NCBI GenBank assembly: GCA_963755755.1
Contig: CAVWLJ010000010.1
Span: 186,001 to 250,000 of the forward strand
DNA length: 64,000 nt
Reading direction: 5' to 3'
DNA from: DATKNA01 sp963755755
GTDB lineage: Bacteria > Actinomycetota > Actinomycetes > Actinomycetales > Kineosporiaceae
Both the position numbers and the translations under genes were made by a program. The notes under the pieces are model-generated. The model ran no database searches. It saw nothing but the letters and a program-made list of their open reading frames with translations, and was not told where the DNA came from. Of the stretch, positions 9,282 through 18,465 are shown in pieces (position 1 is the first letter of the stretch; each line of letters starts with the position of its first letter).

Positions 9282-10421
9282 TCAGCCGCCGTTCTTGCTC
9301 CGCACGTACAGGGTCGCGACGATCCCGATGACGATGAGCGCTGCCACGACGGCGGCCGCGATCTTCGGGATGCTGTACGGCCGCTCGCCGACGACCTCGC
9401 CGGTGTGGGCGTTGACGAACACCTGGTAGCTCTTGCCGGCATAGAGGTAGGCCGCGATCCAGATCGGCAGCAGCACGAGCTTGAACATCACCTGGGCGTA
9501 GTGGACGTCCATCGACGACACCCGCTGCTCGTCGCCGCCGATGTCGCCGCGGCAGTCGCCCTCGATGACGTTCTCCATGCGCTGCTTGGCGCCGGAGAGG
9601 CCCTGGTCGGGCTCGACGTCGTAGCGCAGCGTCCGGTAGCCGGAGAGGTAGTCCGGCTGGTACGGCTTGGCGTTCTCGAGCGGCCACGGTGCGAGGTCGT
9701 CGATCCGGTCCGGGGCCAGCCGGGTGGACCCCGGGACGAGCACGTCGTCGAAGAACCGCTCGACGTGACCCGCGGCGGGGTACCAGGCGGTCCGCATGAC
9801 CTCGCGGGTCCTGGTCTCGCCGTTCTCGGTGTAGGTCTCGGTCTCCCAGTAGTGCTCGCCGCGCATGCCGCTGTAGTCGGTCGCGGTCTCGGCGTCGAAC
9901 GTCCAGTGCGGCAGGTAGGTGCCGTGCAGCTGCTCCGTCGCGCCGACCTTCTTGAGCTTGTTCGGCGCGAACCAGCGCGATCTCACCCACGTCTTCACCG
10001 AGTCCTGCGCGGCGCGCTGGTCGATGCCGAACGGGACCACCGCCTCGGGCGCGATCTGGTCGTCGCCCGCGGTCTCCGCGACGATCGGCGCGCCGCAGAA
10101 GGGGCAGGTGTCCGAGAGGTTGTCGCTGTCGGTCTGCGCGCCGCAACGGTGGCAGACCATCCGGTAGCTGCCGACCGCCGCCCTCGGCTTGGGGGGCACC
10201 GCCGCCCAGGCGTCGTAGGAGTGCTCCTCGATGACGGTGTCGATCGCCGCCACCGCCTGCAGATGCCCGCAGTACGGGCACTTCAGCGACGTGGTGCCGG
10301 GCGCGTACTCGAGCCGGGCGCCGCACTGCGTGCAGTGGAACGTGAGCGTGCCGGGCGTCGTCACGGGCGGCGCGGGGGCCGCCGTGGCGGCGTCGTCGGC
10401 GGCGCCGGGCTGGTCGGTCAT
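9282..10421 (-). CDS. Double zinc-ribbon membrane protein (YdjG-like)
   Basis: The 379-residue protein has two N-terminal zinc ribbons, FHCTQCGARLE...LKCPYCGHLQ and MVCHRCGAQ...DTCPFCGAPIV (four CxxC pairs), as in TFIIB-type zinc-ribbon proteins. A folded middle domain follows (YLPHWTFDAET, YDVEPDQGLSGAKQRM). Two hydrophobic stretches near the C-terminus (VMFKLVLLPIWIAAYLYAG and IAAAVVAALIVIGIVATLYV) suggest membrane anchoring. It lies directly downstream of the SPFH gene on the same strand, 79 bases away. This pairing resembles the ydjG-ydjI genes of Bacillus subtilis, which help the PspA membrane-stress protein; a similar role here is inference. Confidence 0.8.
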   Translation of the reverse strand: MTDQPGAADDAATAAPAPPVTTPGTLTFHCTQCGARLEYAPGTTSLKCPYCGHLQAVAAIDTVIEEHSYDAWAAVPPKPRAAVGSYRMVCHRCGAQTDSDNLSDTCPFCGAPIVAETAGDDQIAPEAVVPFGIDQRAAQDSVKTWVRSRWFAPNKLKKVGATEQLHGTYLPHWTFDAETATDYSGMRGEHYWETETYTENGETRTREVMRTAWYPAAGHVERFFDDVLVPGSTRLAPDRIDDLAPWPLENAKPYQPDYLSGYRTLRYDVEPDQGLSGAKQRMENVIEGDCRGDIGGDEQRVSSMDVHYAQVMFKLVLLPIWIAAYLYAGKSYQVFVNAHTGEVVGERPYSIPKIAAAVVAALIVIGIVATLYVRSKNGG

Positions 10422-10500
10422 GGCCTCGGGGCTTCTCCGGTCAGGGGAACGGCGATCAGGACGGCGATCAGGACGGCCATCACGACGATGACGACGGCGA
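10422..10500 (-). repeat. GATCAGGACGGC short repeats between the SPFH and zinc-ribbon genes
   Basis: GATCAGGACGGC occurs at about 10455, 10467 and 10499 on the plus strand, with related GATGACGACGGC units between. If read in one minus frame the repeats give a hydrophobic string, but that frame is only open because of the frameshift in the SPFH gene. It is best seen as a short repetitive spacer. Confidence 0.55.
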
Positions 10501-11641
10501 TCAGGACGGCGGGAGCGGCGGCGGCACGGAGCCGAGCACGGCCGCGAGCTCGGGCACGTCGCCGGCGCGCGTCCACGCCGGCATGCCGTTCCTCCACACC
10601 AGGGTCGCCGGGGTGAGCCCGCCGGCTGCGTGCCTGCTCGGCGAGGGCGTCGGCGTCGAACGGCCCCTGCTGACGGCCGTCGACCCCGACGAACCACTGC
10701 GCCTGCGCGGGCAGCGGCGGCGGGCCGGCCGGAGCCTGCGGGGCGGCCTGCGGCGCCGGCGTGGACTGGGCACCTGCCGGCGCGTCCTGCTGACCGAACG
10801 AGCGGGCCATCTGCTGCCCCATCGCCATGCCGACGCCGAGCCCGACACCCTCGCCGGCGCCGCCGGGGTTGTTCGCCGCGGCCTCCATGGCGTTGGCGGC
10901 CTGCAGCTGGGTGTACTTGTTGAGGTCGCCGAGGATGCCCATCTGGGTCCGCTTGTCGAGCGCGGCCTCGACCTCCGGCGGCACCGAGATGTTCTCGATG
11001 ATGAACGTCGGGATCGTCAGGCCCACGTTGGCGAGGTCCTCGGACAGGACCGCGCCGATCTTGCTGCCGATGCTCTGCTGCTGGGCCGCCAGGTCGAGCA
11101 TGGGGATGCCGGCCGAGGCCAGCGCGCTCCCCAGCCGGCTGACGATCATCTGCCGCAGGTACTCCTGCACCTCCTCGGTGCGGAACTGCGGATCCGTGCC
11201 GACGAGCTCGCGCAGCAACTTGGTGGCGTCGATGACCCGCGCCGCGTAGGCGCCGAAGGCGCGCAGCCGGACCATGCCGAACTCCGGGTCGCGGACGATG
11301 ACGGGGTTCTGCGTGCCCCACTTCATGTCCGTGAACAGCCGGGTGTTGACGAAGTAGACCTCCGCCTTCCACGGCGAGTTGAAGCCGTACTTCCAGCCCT
11401 TGAGCGTGGAGAGGATCGGCAGGTTCTGGGTCTCGAGCGTGTACGTGCCGGGCGTAAACGCGTCCGCCACCTGGCCCTCGTTGACGAAGACCGCCGTCTG
11501 CGACTCGCGGACGACGAGCTTCGCGCCCATCTTGATCTCGTTGTCGTAGCGAGGGAAGCGCCAGACGATGGTGTCGCGACTGTCGTCGAGCCATTCGATG
11601 ATGTCGATGAACTCGCCGCGCAGCTTGTCCATCAGCCCCAT
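10501..11641 (-). CDS. SPFH domain protein with C-terminal GYF_2 domain (YdjI-like), frameshifted
   Basis: The N-terminal two thirds (MGLMDKLRGEFIDIIEWLDD, WRFPRYDNEIKMGAKLVV, then to LSEDLANVGLTIPTFIIENI) is an SPFH/virion-core-type domain, a membrane-associated scaffold. A Pro/Ala/Gln-rich linker follows. The last 55 or so residues form a GYF_2 domain: WFVGVDGRQQGPFDADALAEQ, then in the next frame LTPATLVWRNGMPAWTRAGDVPELAAVL. One inserted base near 10628 separates the two parts. The corrected gene ends PPPLPPS with its stop at 10501-10503. It is the first gene of an operon with the zinc-ribbon gene. Confidence 0.82.
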
Positions 11642-11746
11642 GGCCGCCCTCCCGGTGCGCTCGTCGTCCGGCCGCCCGCTCCCGGCGTCCGGCCCTGGGT
11701 GGATGCTAGCGAGACGGACGGACGGCGGGGGTGCACGGTTCCCGGG

Positions 11747-12337
11747 TCAGCTCCGGTCAGCCCGGTCGATGCACCCGCGTACCGCCTGCCGGACCGCCTC
11801 GGGCTCGCGGTCGGCGTCCAGCCGGTGCGTGGCCGGCCGGTCGTCCAGGACGCTGATCAGCCGGTGCTCCATCTCGGCCAGCGCGGACGCTCCGCCCTCC
11901 CGCTCGAGCAGGGCGCCGGCGTCGACGTACTCCGGTCGCGCCGAAGCCGCGGACCGCTCCGCCACCCGATTCGCCACCCGCTCCGCCGCGCGCTCCGGCG
12001 GCAGGAGGAGGGCGATCTCGACGAACGGGACGCCGGCCTCCCGTGCCGCTTCCTCCAGGGCGACGACGAACTGGGGGCGACCGAGGAACTGTGGGACGAG
12101 CACGTCGTACCCCGCGCCGAGATGCGTCGCGCACATCGCCAGCGCGAGCTCGCGGGCCAGCAGCCCGGCCGTCGTCGGCATGTCGATCCAGCCCGAGAGC
12201 AGCCCCCGGACGACGTCGACGTCGAGCACGAGGCTGAGCGGGCGCTCGGCGGCGACGCTCCGCGCGACCGTGCTCTTCCCGCTGCCCGGCAGGCCGTTGA
12301 TCAGGATCAGCTGGGCCACGGCCGCCACGATAGGCAT
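11747..12337 (-). CDS. P-loop ATP-binding protein (AAA_33 / kinase-like)
   Basis: This 196-residue protein has a Walker A motif GLPGSGKST near residues 16-24 and a DVDVVRGLLSG stretch resembling the base-binding part of small kinases. It belongs to the broad AAA_33 / zeta-toxin-like / phosphotransferase group that phosphorylates small molecules. The substrate cannot be told from the sequence and no antitoxin-like partner is next to it, so a toxin role is not supported. Start taken at the ATG at 12335-12337; a GTG a few codons inside is also possible. Confidence 0.75.
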   Translation of the reverse strand: MPIVAAVAQLILINGLPGSGKSTVARSVAAERPLSLVLDVDVVRGLLSGWIDMPTTAGLLARELALAMCATHLGAGYDVLVPQFLGRPQFVVALEEAAREAGVPFVEIALLLPPERAAERVANRVAERSAASARPEYVDAGALLEREGGASALAEMEHRLISVLDDRPATHRLDADREPEAVRQAVRGCIDRADRS

Positions 12338-12691
12338 CGCCGGCGTGTCCACGGTGACCGTGATGACGCGTGATGACCGACCGTCACCCCCGGACGCCGC
12401 GACTCCCCGAGGCCCGTCCGCTCCCCGCACGGATCGTGACCGGAGGGCGCTCTTCCCCGACACGCCGGACGGCCAGCGGTCCTCGTGCTCTGCCCGGGTC
12501 TGTCGGAGCCCGCGCCTAGACTGGCGCTGCGCGCAGCCGCCCTGCGGGGGGCCGGTTCCACCGGTGTCGCCTCGTCGGGCTTCCCCCGGCGGCGCGCGGA
12601 CGATCCGTACCGCCCCGCGCCTGCGGGTGACACGGCGAGACCCGTCGTGCACTCCCGTGTGTGCTCGGCGCCCACGCCCAGGAGGCGCCCC
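12338..12691 (+). promoter_or_regulatory. Non-coding region upstream of dnaE
   Basis: No believable gene is present in these 354 bases. A TAGACT hexamer at 12518-12523 could be a -10 box for dnaE, giving a leader of roughly 165 nt; no clear -35 was found. A ribosome site AGGAGG at 12680-12685 sits six bases before the dnaE GTG. Confidence 0.4.
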
Positions 12692-15600
12692 GTGTCGACC
12701 GGCCCGTCCGCGAGCAGCGACTCCTTCGTGCACCTCCACGTGCACACCGAGTACTCGATGCTCGACGGTGCCGCCAAGATCGACGACCTCTTCGCCGAGG
12801 CCGCGCGGATGGGGATGCCCGCGGTCGCGACGACGGACCACGGCTACGTCTTCGGCGCGTACGAGTTCTGGAAGAAGTCGAAGAAGTACGGCGTCAAGCC
12901 GATCATCGGCGCCGAGGCGTACATCACTCCAGGAACAGCCCGGCAGGACCGGACCCGCGTGCGCTGGGGTGACGGCGGCGAGGACGACGTGTCGGGCACC
13001 GGCGCCTACACCCACATGACGTTGCTCGCCCGGACCACGGGCGGGATGCACAACCTGTTCCGGATGGCCTCGCGCGCCAGCCTCGAGGGTCACTTCTACA
13101 AGCCCCGCATGGACCGCGAGCTCCTGTCGACGTACGGCGAGGGGCTCATCGCGACGACCGGCTGTCCGTCCGGCGAGGTGCAGACCAAGCTCCGCCTCGG
13201 CCAGTACCAGGCCGCGCGGGAGGCGGCGGCGGACTTCCGCGACCTCTTCGGTGCGGAGAACTACTACTGCGAGCTCATGGACCACGGGCTCGGCATCGAG
13301 CGCCGCGTCCAGCAGGACCTGCTGCGCCTGGCCCGCGACCTCGGCCTCCCGCTGGTCGCGACCAACGACCTGCACTACACCCGCGCGGAGGACGCGCAGG
13401 CCCACGCCGTCCTGCTGTGCGTGCAGTCAGGCTCGACGCTCGCCGACCCGAAGCGGTTCAAGTTCGACTCCGAGGACTTCTACCTCAAGAGCCCCGCCGA
13501 GATGCGGCACGTGTGGCGCGAGCTGCCGGAGGCGTGCGACAACACGCTGCTCATCGCCGAGCGGTGCGACGTGAGCTTCACGGAGGGCGAGGGGCAGTAC
13601 ATGCCCCGCTTCCCCTGCCCGCCGGGGGAGAACGAGGAGTCCTGGTTCATCAAGGAGGTCGAGGCGGGCCTGCACCGCCGCTACCCGCAGGGCGTGCCGG
13701 ACGAGGTCCGCAAGCAGGCGGCCTACGAGATCGAGGTCATCACCTCGAAGGGATACGCGGGGTACTTCCTCGTCGTCGCCGACTTCATCACCTGGGCCAA
13801 GGAGCACGGCATCCGGGTCGGGCCGGGTCGTGGCTCGGGCGCCGGCTCGATGTGCGCCTACGCGATGCGGATCACGGACCTCGACCCGCTCCAGCACGGC
13901 CTGATCTTCGAGCGGTTCCTCAACCCCGAGCGCATGTCGATGCCCGACTTCGACGTCGACTTCGACGAGCGCCGCCGGGGCGAGGTCATCCGCTACGTCA
14001 CCGAGAGGTACGGGGACGACCGGGTCGCCCAGATCGTCACCTACGGAACGATCAAGGCCAAGCAGGCGCTCAAGGACGCCGGTCGCGTGCTCGGCTACCC
14101 GTTCTCCCTCGGGGAGCGGATGACCAAGGCGATGCCGCCGGCGGTCATGGGCAAGGACATCCCGCTGTCGGGGATCTTCGACCCGGAGCACCCCCGCTAC
14201 AAGGAGGCCGAGGAGTTCCGCCAGCTCCACGCCTCCGACCCCGACGTGGCCAAGGTCGTCGAGACGGCCCGCGGGCTGGAGAACCTCAAGCGCCAGTGGG
14301 GGGTCCACGCGGCCGGCGTCATCATGTCGAGCGAGCCGCTGGTCGACCTCGTCCCGATCATGCGCCGCGAGCAGGACGGCCAGATCATCACGCAGTTCGA
14401 CTACCCGACATGCGAGTCGCTCGGGCTGGTCAAGATGGACTTCCTCGGGCTGCGGAACCTGACGATCCTCGACGACGCGCTCGTCAACGTGAAGGCCAAC
14501 CGCGGCATCGACGTCGACCTGGACGCCCTCTCCAAGGACCCGACCGACCAGGCGACGTACGACCTGCTCGCCCGCGGCGACACCCTCGGGGTGTTCCAGT
14601 TCGACGGCGGCCCGATGCGCTCGCTGCTGCGGCTCATGCGCCCGGACAACTTCGAGGACATCTCCGCCGTCGGCGCCCTCTACCGCCCCGGCCCGATGGG
14701 CGCGAACTCCCACACGAACTACGCGCTGCGGAAGAACAAGCAGCAGGACGTCACCTACGTGCACCCGCAGCTGGCGGAGGCGCTGGAGCCGATCCTCGGC
14801 ACGACCTACGGCCTGATCGTGTACCAGGAGCAGGTCATGGCGATCGCGCAGCAGCTCGCCGGGTACACGCTCGGCAAGGCGGACCTGCTCCGTCGCGCCA
14901 TGGGGAAGAAGAAGCGCGAGGTGCTCGACGCCGAGTACGTCGGCTTCGAGAAGGGGATGCTCGAGCGCGGCTTCGGCGCCCAGGCGATCAAGGCGCTCTG
15001 GGACGTCCTCGTCCCGTTCTCCGACTACGCGTTCAACAAGGCGCACTCGGCGGCCTACGGGCTCGTCTCGTACTGGACCGCCTACCTCAAGGCGAACTAC
15101 CCCGCCGAGTACATGGCCGCGCTGCTCACGAGCGTGCGCGACGACAAGGACAAGTCGGCCCTGTACCTCAACGAGTGCCGCCGCCTCGGCATCAAGGTGC
15201 TCCCTCCCGACGTCAACTCCTCCGACGCGAACTTCACCCCGGTCGGCACCGACATCCGCTTCGGGCTGACCGCCATCCGCAACGTCGGCGCGAACGTCGT
15301 CGACGCGATCGTCGCGACCCGGCTGCAGAAGGGCCGCTACGCATCCTTCGAGGACTTCCTGCGGAAGGTCCCCGTCGTCGTCTGCAACAAGCGGACGATC
15401 GAGTCCCTGATCAAGGCGGGCGCGTTCGACGACCTCGGGCACACCCGGCGTGGGCTCGTCGTCGTGCACGAGGCAGCGGTCGACGCCGTGGTCTCCGACA
15501 AGCGCCAGGAGGCGATCGGGCAGGACTCCCTGTTCGGCGGGCTCGACGACGGCGGGCCGACGCTCTCCGTCGTCCCGCCCGTGCCCGAGGGCGAGTGGGA

Positions 15601-16231
15601 CAAGCAGACCCTGCTCTCCTCCGAGCGCGAGATGCTCGGCCTCTACGTCTCCGACCATCCGCTCTTCGGGGTCGAGCACATCCTCTCCCGTGCCTCCGAC
15701 ACCTCGATCGCCGCGCTCACGGCGGACGACGGCAAGCCGGAGGGCGCGACGGTGACGATCGCCGGCCTCATCAGCTCCCTGCAGCGAAAGATGACCAAGA
15801 ACGGCAACCCCTGGGCGATCGCCACCGTCGAGGACCTCGACGGCGCCATCGAGGTCCTCTTCTTCCCGCAGACGTACCAGACCGTGTCGCACGTCCTCGC
15901 CGAGGACCTCGTCGTCGTCGTCCGCGGCCGGGTCAACCGGCGGGACGACGTCCCGACGATCTACGCGCAGGAACTCACGCTGCCGGACCTCGAGGAGCCG
16001 GGCCGAGGTCCGGTGGTCGTCTCGTTACCCGTCACCCGCTGCACCCCGCCGGTGGTGGAGAGGCTCAAGGACGTGCTCGCCACCCATCCGGGCCCGACCG
16101 AGGTCCACCTCCGCCTCACGCAGAGCGGCCGGACGACGGTGATGCGGCTCGACGACGGCCTGCGCGTCGCGCCGTCACCGGCACTGTTCGGCGACCTCAA
16201 GGCCCTCCTCGGCCCGAGCTGCCTGGTCTGA
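12692..16231 (+). CDS. dnaE: DNA polymerase III alpha subunit DnaE1
   Basis: This is the replicative DNA polymerase catalytic subunit, 1179 residues, the usual DnaE1 length. An N-terminal PHP domain (SFVHLHVHTEYSMLDG, ATTDHGYVFGAYEFW) comes first. The palm carries the catalytic aspartates in MPDFDVDFDE at about residues 416-425. Later come GPGRGSGAGS, GALYRPGPMGAN, the fingers YAFNKAHSAAYG, tandem HhH/beta-clamp regions and a C-terminal OB fold (GATVTIAGLISSLQRKMTKNG). No frameshift is seen over 3.5 kb, unlike many neighbours. The GTG at 12692 was chosen for its AGGAGG site; the frame is open upstream but without family similarity. Confidence 0.96.
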   Translation: MSTGPSASSDSFVHLHVHTEYSMLDGAAKIDDLFAEAARMGMPAVATTDHGYVFGAYEFWKKSKKYGVKPIIGAEAYITPGTARQDRTRVRWGDGGEDDVSGTGAYTHMTLLARTTGGMHNLFRMASRASLEGHFYKPRMDRELLSTYGEGLIATTGCPSGEVQTKLRLGQYQAAREAAADFRDLFGAENYYCELMDHGLGIERRVQQDLLRLARDLGLPLVATNDLHYTRAEDAQAHAVLLCVQSGSTLADPKRFKFDSEDFYLKSPAEMRHVWRELPEACDNTLLIAERCDVSFTEGEGQYMPRFPCPPGENEESWFIKEVEAGLHRRYPQGVPDEVRKQAAYEIEVITSKGYAGYFLVVADFITWAKEHGIRVGPGRGSGAGSMCAYAMRITDLDPLQHGLIFERFLNPERMSMPDFDVDFDERRRGEVIRYVTERYGDDRVAQIVTYGTIKAKQALKDAGRVLGYPFSLGERMTKAMPPAVMGKDIPLSGIFDPEHPRYKEAEEFRQLHASDPDVAKVVETARGLENLKRQWGVHAAGVIMSSEPLVDLVPIMRREQDGQIITQFDYPTCESLGLVKMDFLGLRNLTILDDALVNVKANRGIDVDLDALSKDPTDQATYDLLARGDTLGVFQFDGGPMRSLLRLMRPDNFEDISAVGALYRPGPMGANSHTNYALRKNKQQDVTYVHPQLAEALEPILGTTYGLIVYQEQVMAIAQQLAGYTLGKADLLRRAMGKKKREVLDAEYVGFEKGMLERGFGAQAIKALWDVLVPFSDYAFNKAHSAAYGLVSYWTAYLKANYPAEYMAALLTSVRDDKDKSALYLNECRRLGIKVLPPDVNSSDANFTPVGTDIRFGLTAIRNVGANVVDAIVATRLQKGRYASFEDFLRKVPVVVCNKRTIESLIKAGAFDDLGHTRRGLVVVHEAAVDAVVSDKRQEAIGQDSLFGGLDDGGPTLSVVPPVPEGEWDKQTLLSSEREMLGLYVSDHPLFGVEHILSRASDTSIAALTADDGKPEGATVTIAGLISSLQRKMTKNGNPWAIATVEDLDGAIEVLFFPQTYQTVSHVLAEDLVVVVRGRVNRRDDVPTIYAQELTLPDLEEPGRGPVVVSLPVTRCTPPVVERLKDVLATHPGPTEVHLRLTQSGRTTVMRLDDGLRVAPSPALFGDLKALLGPSCLV

Positions 16232-16238
16232 TCCTTCG

Positions 16239-16261
16239 CCCGATCCGATCCGCCGATCGGG
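16239..16261 (+). terminator. Hairpin after dnaE
   Basis: CCCGATC at 16239-16245 pairs with GATCGGG at 16255-16261, eight bases after the dnaE stop. It is followed by TCGTCC and has no T-run. Confidence 0.35.
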
Positions 16262-16361
16262 TCGTCCACAGCCTTGCCGTCAGGCCCTCGGGCTGATCGT
16301 GCCGATCGCTACGATGACGGCTCCGCCCGGTGCGCGCCGGGCCTGACTCTGGGGGAACCTC

Positions 16362-17933
16362 GTGAGCACCATCCCGCCGCCGGGCGACAGCGCCGCGCCG
16401 GAGCCCACCCGGGTCGAGGGCGCGATCCTCGACCCCACCGTCGCCACGCCGGCGTCCGACCCGTGGTCGCTGTCGGCCGAGGTCCTCCCCGGCGGCCCGG
16501 TCCCGCCCGCCGACCGTCCTCGCGGTCGAGGCTTCACCGCGCTCGTGGCCGGGGGTGTCGCAGCCGTGCTCGTCGGCGGTGCCGCCGTCGCCTGGGCGGC
16601 CTTCAACGGCGACACCGGCGACCAGCCCGAGAAGCACCTGCCTGCCACCGCAGGCGCGATGCTCAAGGTCGACCTCGACCCGTCCGGCGCGCAGAAGATC
16701 GACGCAGTGCGCTTCTTCGCCAAGTTCCCCTTCGGCAACGGCCTGCGCGGCACCGACGACCCGCGCCAGGCCATCTACGAGCGCCTCACCGAGCACGATT
16801 CCTCCGCCCCCGCCTGGAGCCAGGTCGAGCCATGGCTCGGTCAGCGGATGGCGCTCGCCGCCCTCCCGGGCGACAAGGGCCACGAGCCCACCCCCGTCGG
16901 CCTGCTCCAGGTCACCGACGAGGCGAAGGCGAAGGCCACCCTGGCGAAGGCGGCGGACGCGGACACCGCGTTCTCGGTCGCGGACGGCTGGGCGACGATC
17001 TCCGACACGCCGGCGCACGTGGACGCCGTGACCAAGGGCGCGGCCGCGAAGAGCCTCGCGGACGACGCCACCTTCCGCCGGGACGTCGACGGGCTGGGGG
17101 ACAGCGGTGTGTTCGGCGGCTGGGCGGATCCCGGTCGCTTCCCGGACCTGGCCGACGCCGCCGCACCCGGAGCACTGCTCGGTCTGTCCGGCGCCGGTCT
17201 CGGGCAGGGCGACCTGCTGCACCAGCGGTTCGCGATGGTGGCACGGTTCACCGGCGGTGATGCGGAGGTCGTGCTGCGGTCGTTCGGCAGCGTCGGAACC
17301 TCGACGCCGACGGGCGCGGGGCCTGCCGTCGCCGGTCTGCCCGCGGGCACCGTCGCGGCGGTCGGCGTCTCCGGCGCGGGCGACAGCGTCCGGAAGGCGC
17401 TGACTGCCGGTGGCTCCGGCACCGTCCTCGCACAGGCGCTGGCGAGCGGGGAGCAGGAGACCGGCCTGAAGCTGCCCGACGACCTCGAGGCGCTGCTCGG
17501 CCAGCGGTTCGCGCTGGCCCTCGGGCAGCCTGACGGCTCCGGCGAGCCCGTCGTCGGGCTGCGCGGGCAGAGCGACGCCGCGGGCCTGGGGAACGCGCTG
17601 GACCGGCTGCTGCGCTTCACCGACGCGTCGGGCCTCCCGCTCGAGCGCCGCGACGTCCGGGGCGGCTACGTCCTGGCGACCAACCGCGCCCAGGCGGAGG
17701 CCCTGACCCGGGACGGCGGGCTCGGCGGCACCGACGCCTTCCGCGACGCCGTTCCGGACGCCGACCGCGCCGCCGCCGTCGGATACCTGGACGTCGAGCG
17801 CCTGCTGGCGACGTACGGGCAGTCGATCGACGGCGACACCGCCGCCTCGCTCAAGCCGCTGCGCGCCGTGGGTCTGGCCGTCACGCCCCAGAGCGACGGC
17901 ACGATCACGACGCTGCGGGTCACGACGCGGTGA
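16362..17933 (+). CDS. DUF3352-like single-pass membrane protein
   Basis: The 523-residue product has a Pro-rich cytoplasmic head, one membrane segment at about residues 66-86 (ALVAGGVAAVLVGGAAVAWAAF), and a long extracytoplasmic part. That part has the features of DUF3352 proteins: LPATAGAMLKVDLDPSG, then a repeated alpha/beta layout with GYLDVERLLATYGQ near the end. Function is unknown. It starts with GTG 14 nt after GGGGGAA and lies four bases before the next membrane-protein gene, so the two are probably co-expressed. Confidence 0.75.
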   Translation: MSTIPPPGDSAAPEPTRVEGAILDPTVATPASDPWSLSAEVLPGGPVPPADRPRGRGFTALVAGGVAAVLVGGAAVAWAAFNGDTGDQPEKHLPATAGAMLKVDLDPSGAQKIDAVRFFAKFPFGNGLRGTDDPRQAIYERLTEHDSSAPAWSQVEPWLGQRMALAALPGDKGHEPTPVGLLQVTDEAKAKATLAKAADADTAFSVADGWATISDTPAHVDAVTKGAAAKSLADDATFRRDVDGLGDSGVFGGWADPGRFPDLADAAAPGALLGLSGAGLGQGDLLHQRFAMVARFTGGDAEVVLRSFGSVGTSTPTGAGPAVAGLPAGTVAAVGVSGAGDSVRKALTAGGSGTVLAQALASGEQETGLKLPDDLEALLGQRFALALGQPDGSGEPVVGLRGQSDAAGLGNALDRLLRFTDASGLPLERRDVRGGYVLATNRAQAEALTRDGGLGGTDAFRDAVPDADRAAAVGYLDVERLLATYGQSIDGDTAASLKPLRAVGLAVTPQSDGTITTLRVTTR

Positions 17934-17937
17934 TCGA

Positions 17938-18465
17938 GTGGTGACGCCGGTGCTGTCGCGCCCCTCGCCGCCGTCGTCGCGCCGCCGGGCGGTCCTGGCG
18001 GAGGTGCGCGTCGTCCTCGTCCTGCTCGCCGCGGGGATCGTCATCGGCGCACTCTGGGCCATGGTCGCGCCGTCGCTGGCCAAGTCCGCCGACCTCGGCG
18101 AGAGCCGGGTCGCCGTCGACGGGCTGCTCGCGTTGCTCGGGATCGCAGCCGGTGTGATCACCGCCATCGTCCTCACCGTCGTCCCGGGCCCGCGACCGGC
18201 GCTCCGGCTCGGGGTCGTGCTGGGGGCGGCGACGGCGGGGAACGTCCTGGCCGCGGTCGTCGGCGTCCGGCTCGGGACGCAGAGTCTCGGGGCACGCGGC
18301 GTCGCGGTGCTGTGGCCGCTGACGACCGCCGTGCTCACGGCGCTGCGGACGCTGGCCTCGCTCGTCATCTCCCCGGACGAGGACGAGCCGAGGTCGCCCC
18401 GGCACGCGGGAGCAGGCCCTCAGACGGGGAACCCCGACCAGATCAGCGGGCCACCGGAGCGGTGA
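17938..18465 (+). CDS. Four-helix membrane protein of unknown function (DUF2567-like)
   Basis: The 175-residue protein has about four hydrophobic helices: VVLVLLAAGIVIGALWAMVA, GLLALLGIAAGVITAIVLTV, LRLGVVLGAATAGNVLAAVVG and VAVLWPLTTAVLTALRTLASL. A charged tail follows. The layout resembles actinobacterial DUF2567-type proteins. It follows the DUF3352-like gene by four bases. Its last 23 bases overlap the convergent ybaK gene. Confidence 0.65.
   Translation: MVTPVLSRPSPPSSRRRAVLAEVRVVLVLLAAGIVIGALWAMVAPSLAKSADLGESRVAVDGLLALLGIAAGVITAIVLTVVPGPRPALRLGVVLGAATAGNVLAAVVGVRLGTQSLGARGVAVLWPLTTAVLTALRTLASLVISPDEDEPRSPRHAGAGPQTGNPDQISGPPER

Noticed and set aside
11747..12337. Toxin-antitoxin system around the P-loop kinase (zeta-like)
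   Set aside because: There is a P-loop but no small antitoxin gene beside it, and the zeta-specific features could not be confirmed.
13427..15892. 821-codon minus-strand open frame opposite dnaE
   Set aside because: Shadow of the dnaE gene in GC-rich DNA; composition is that of a reverse frame and no domain is seen.
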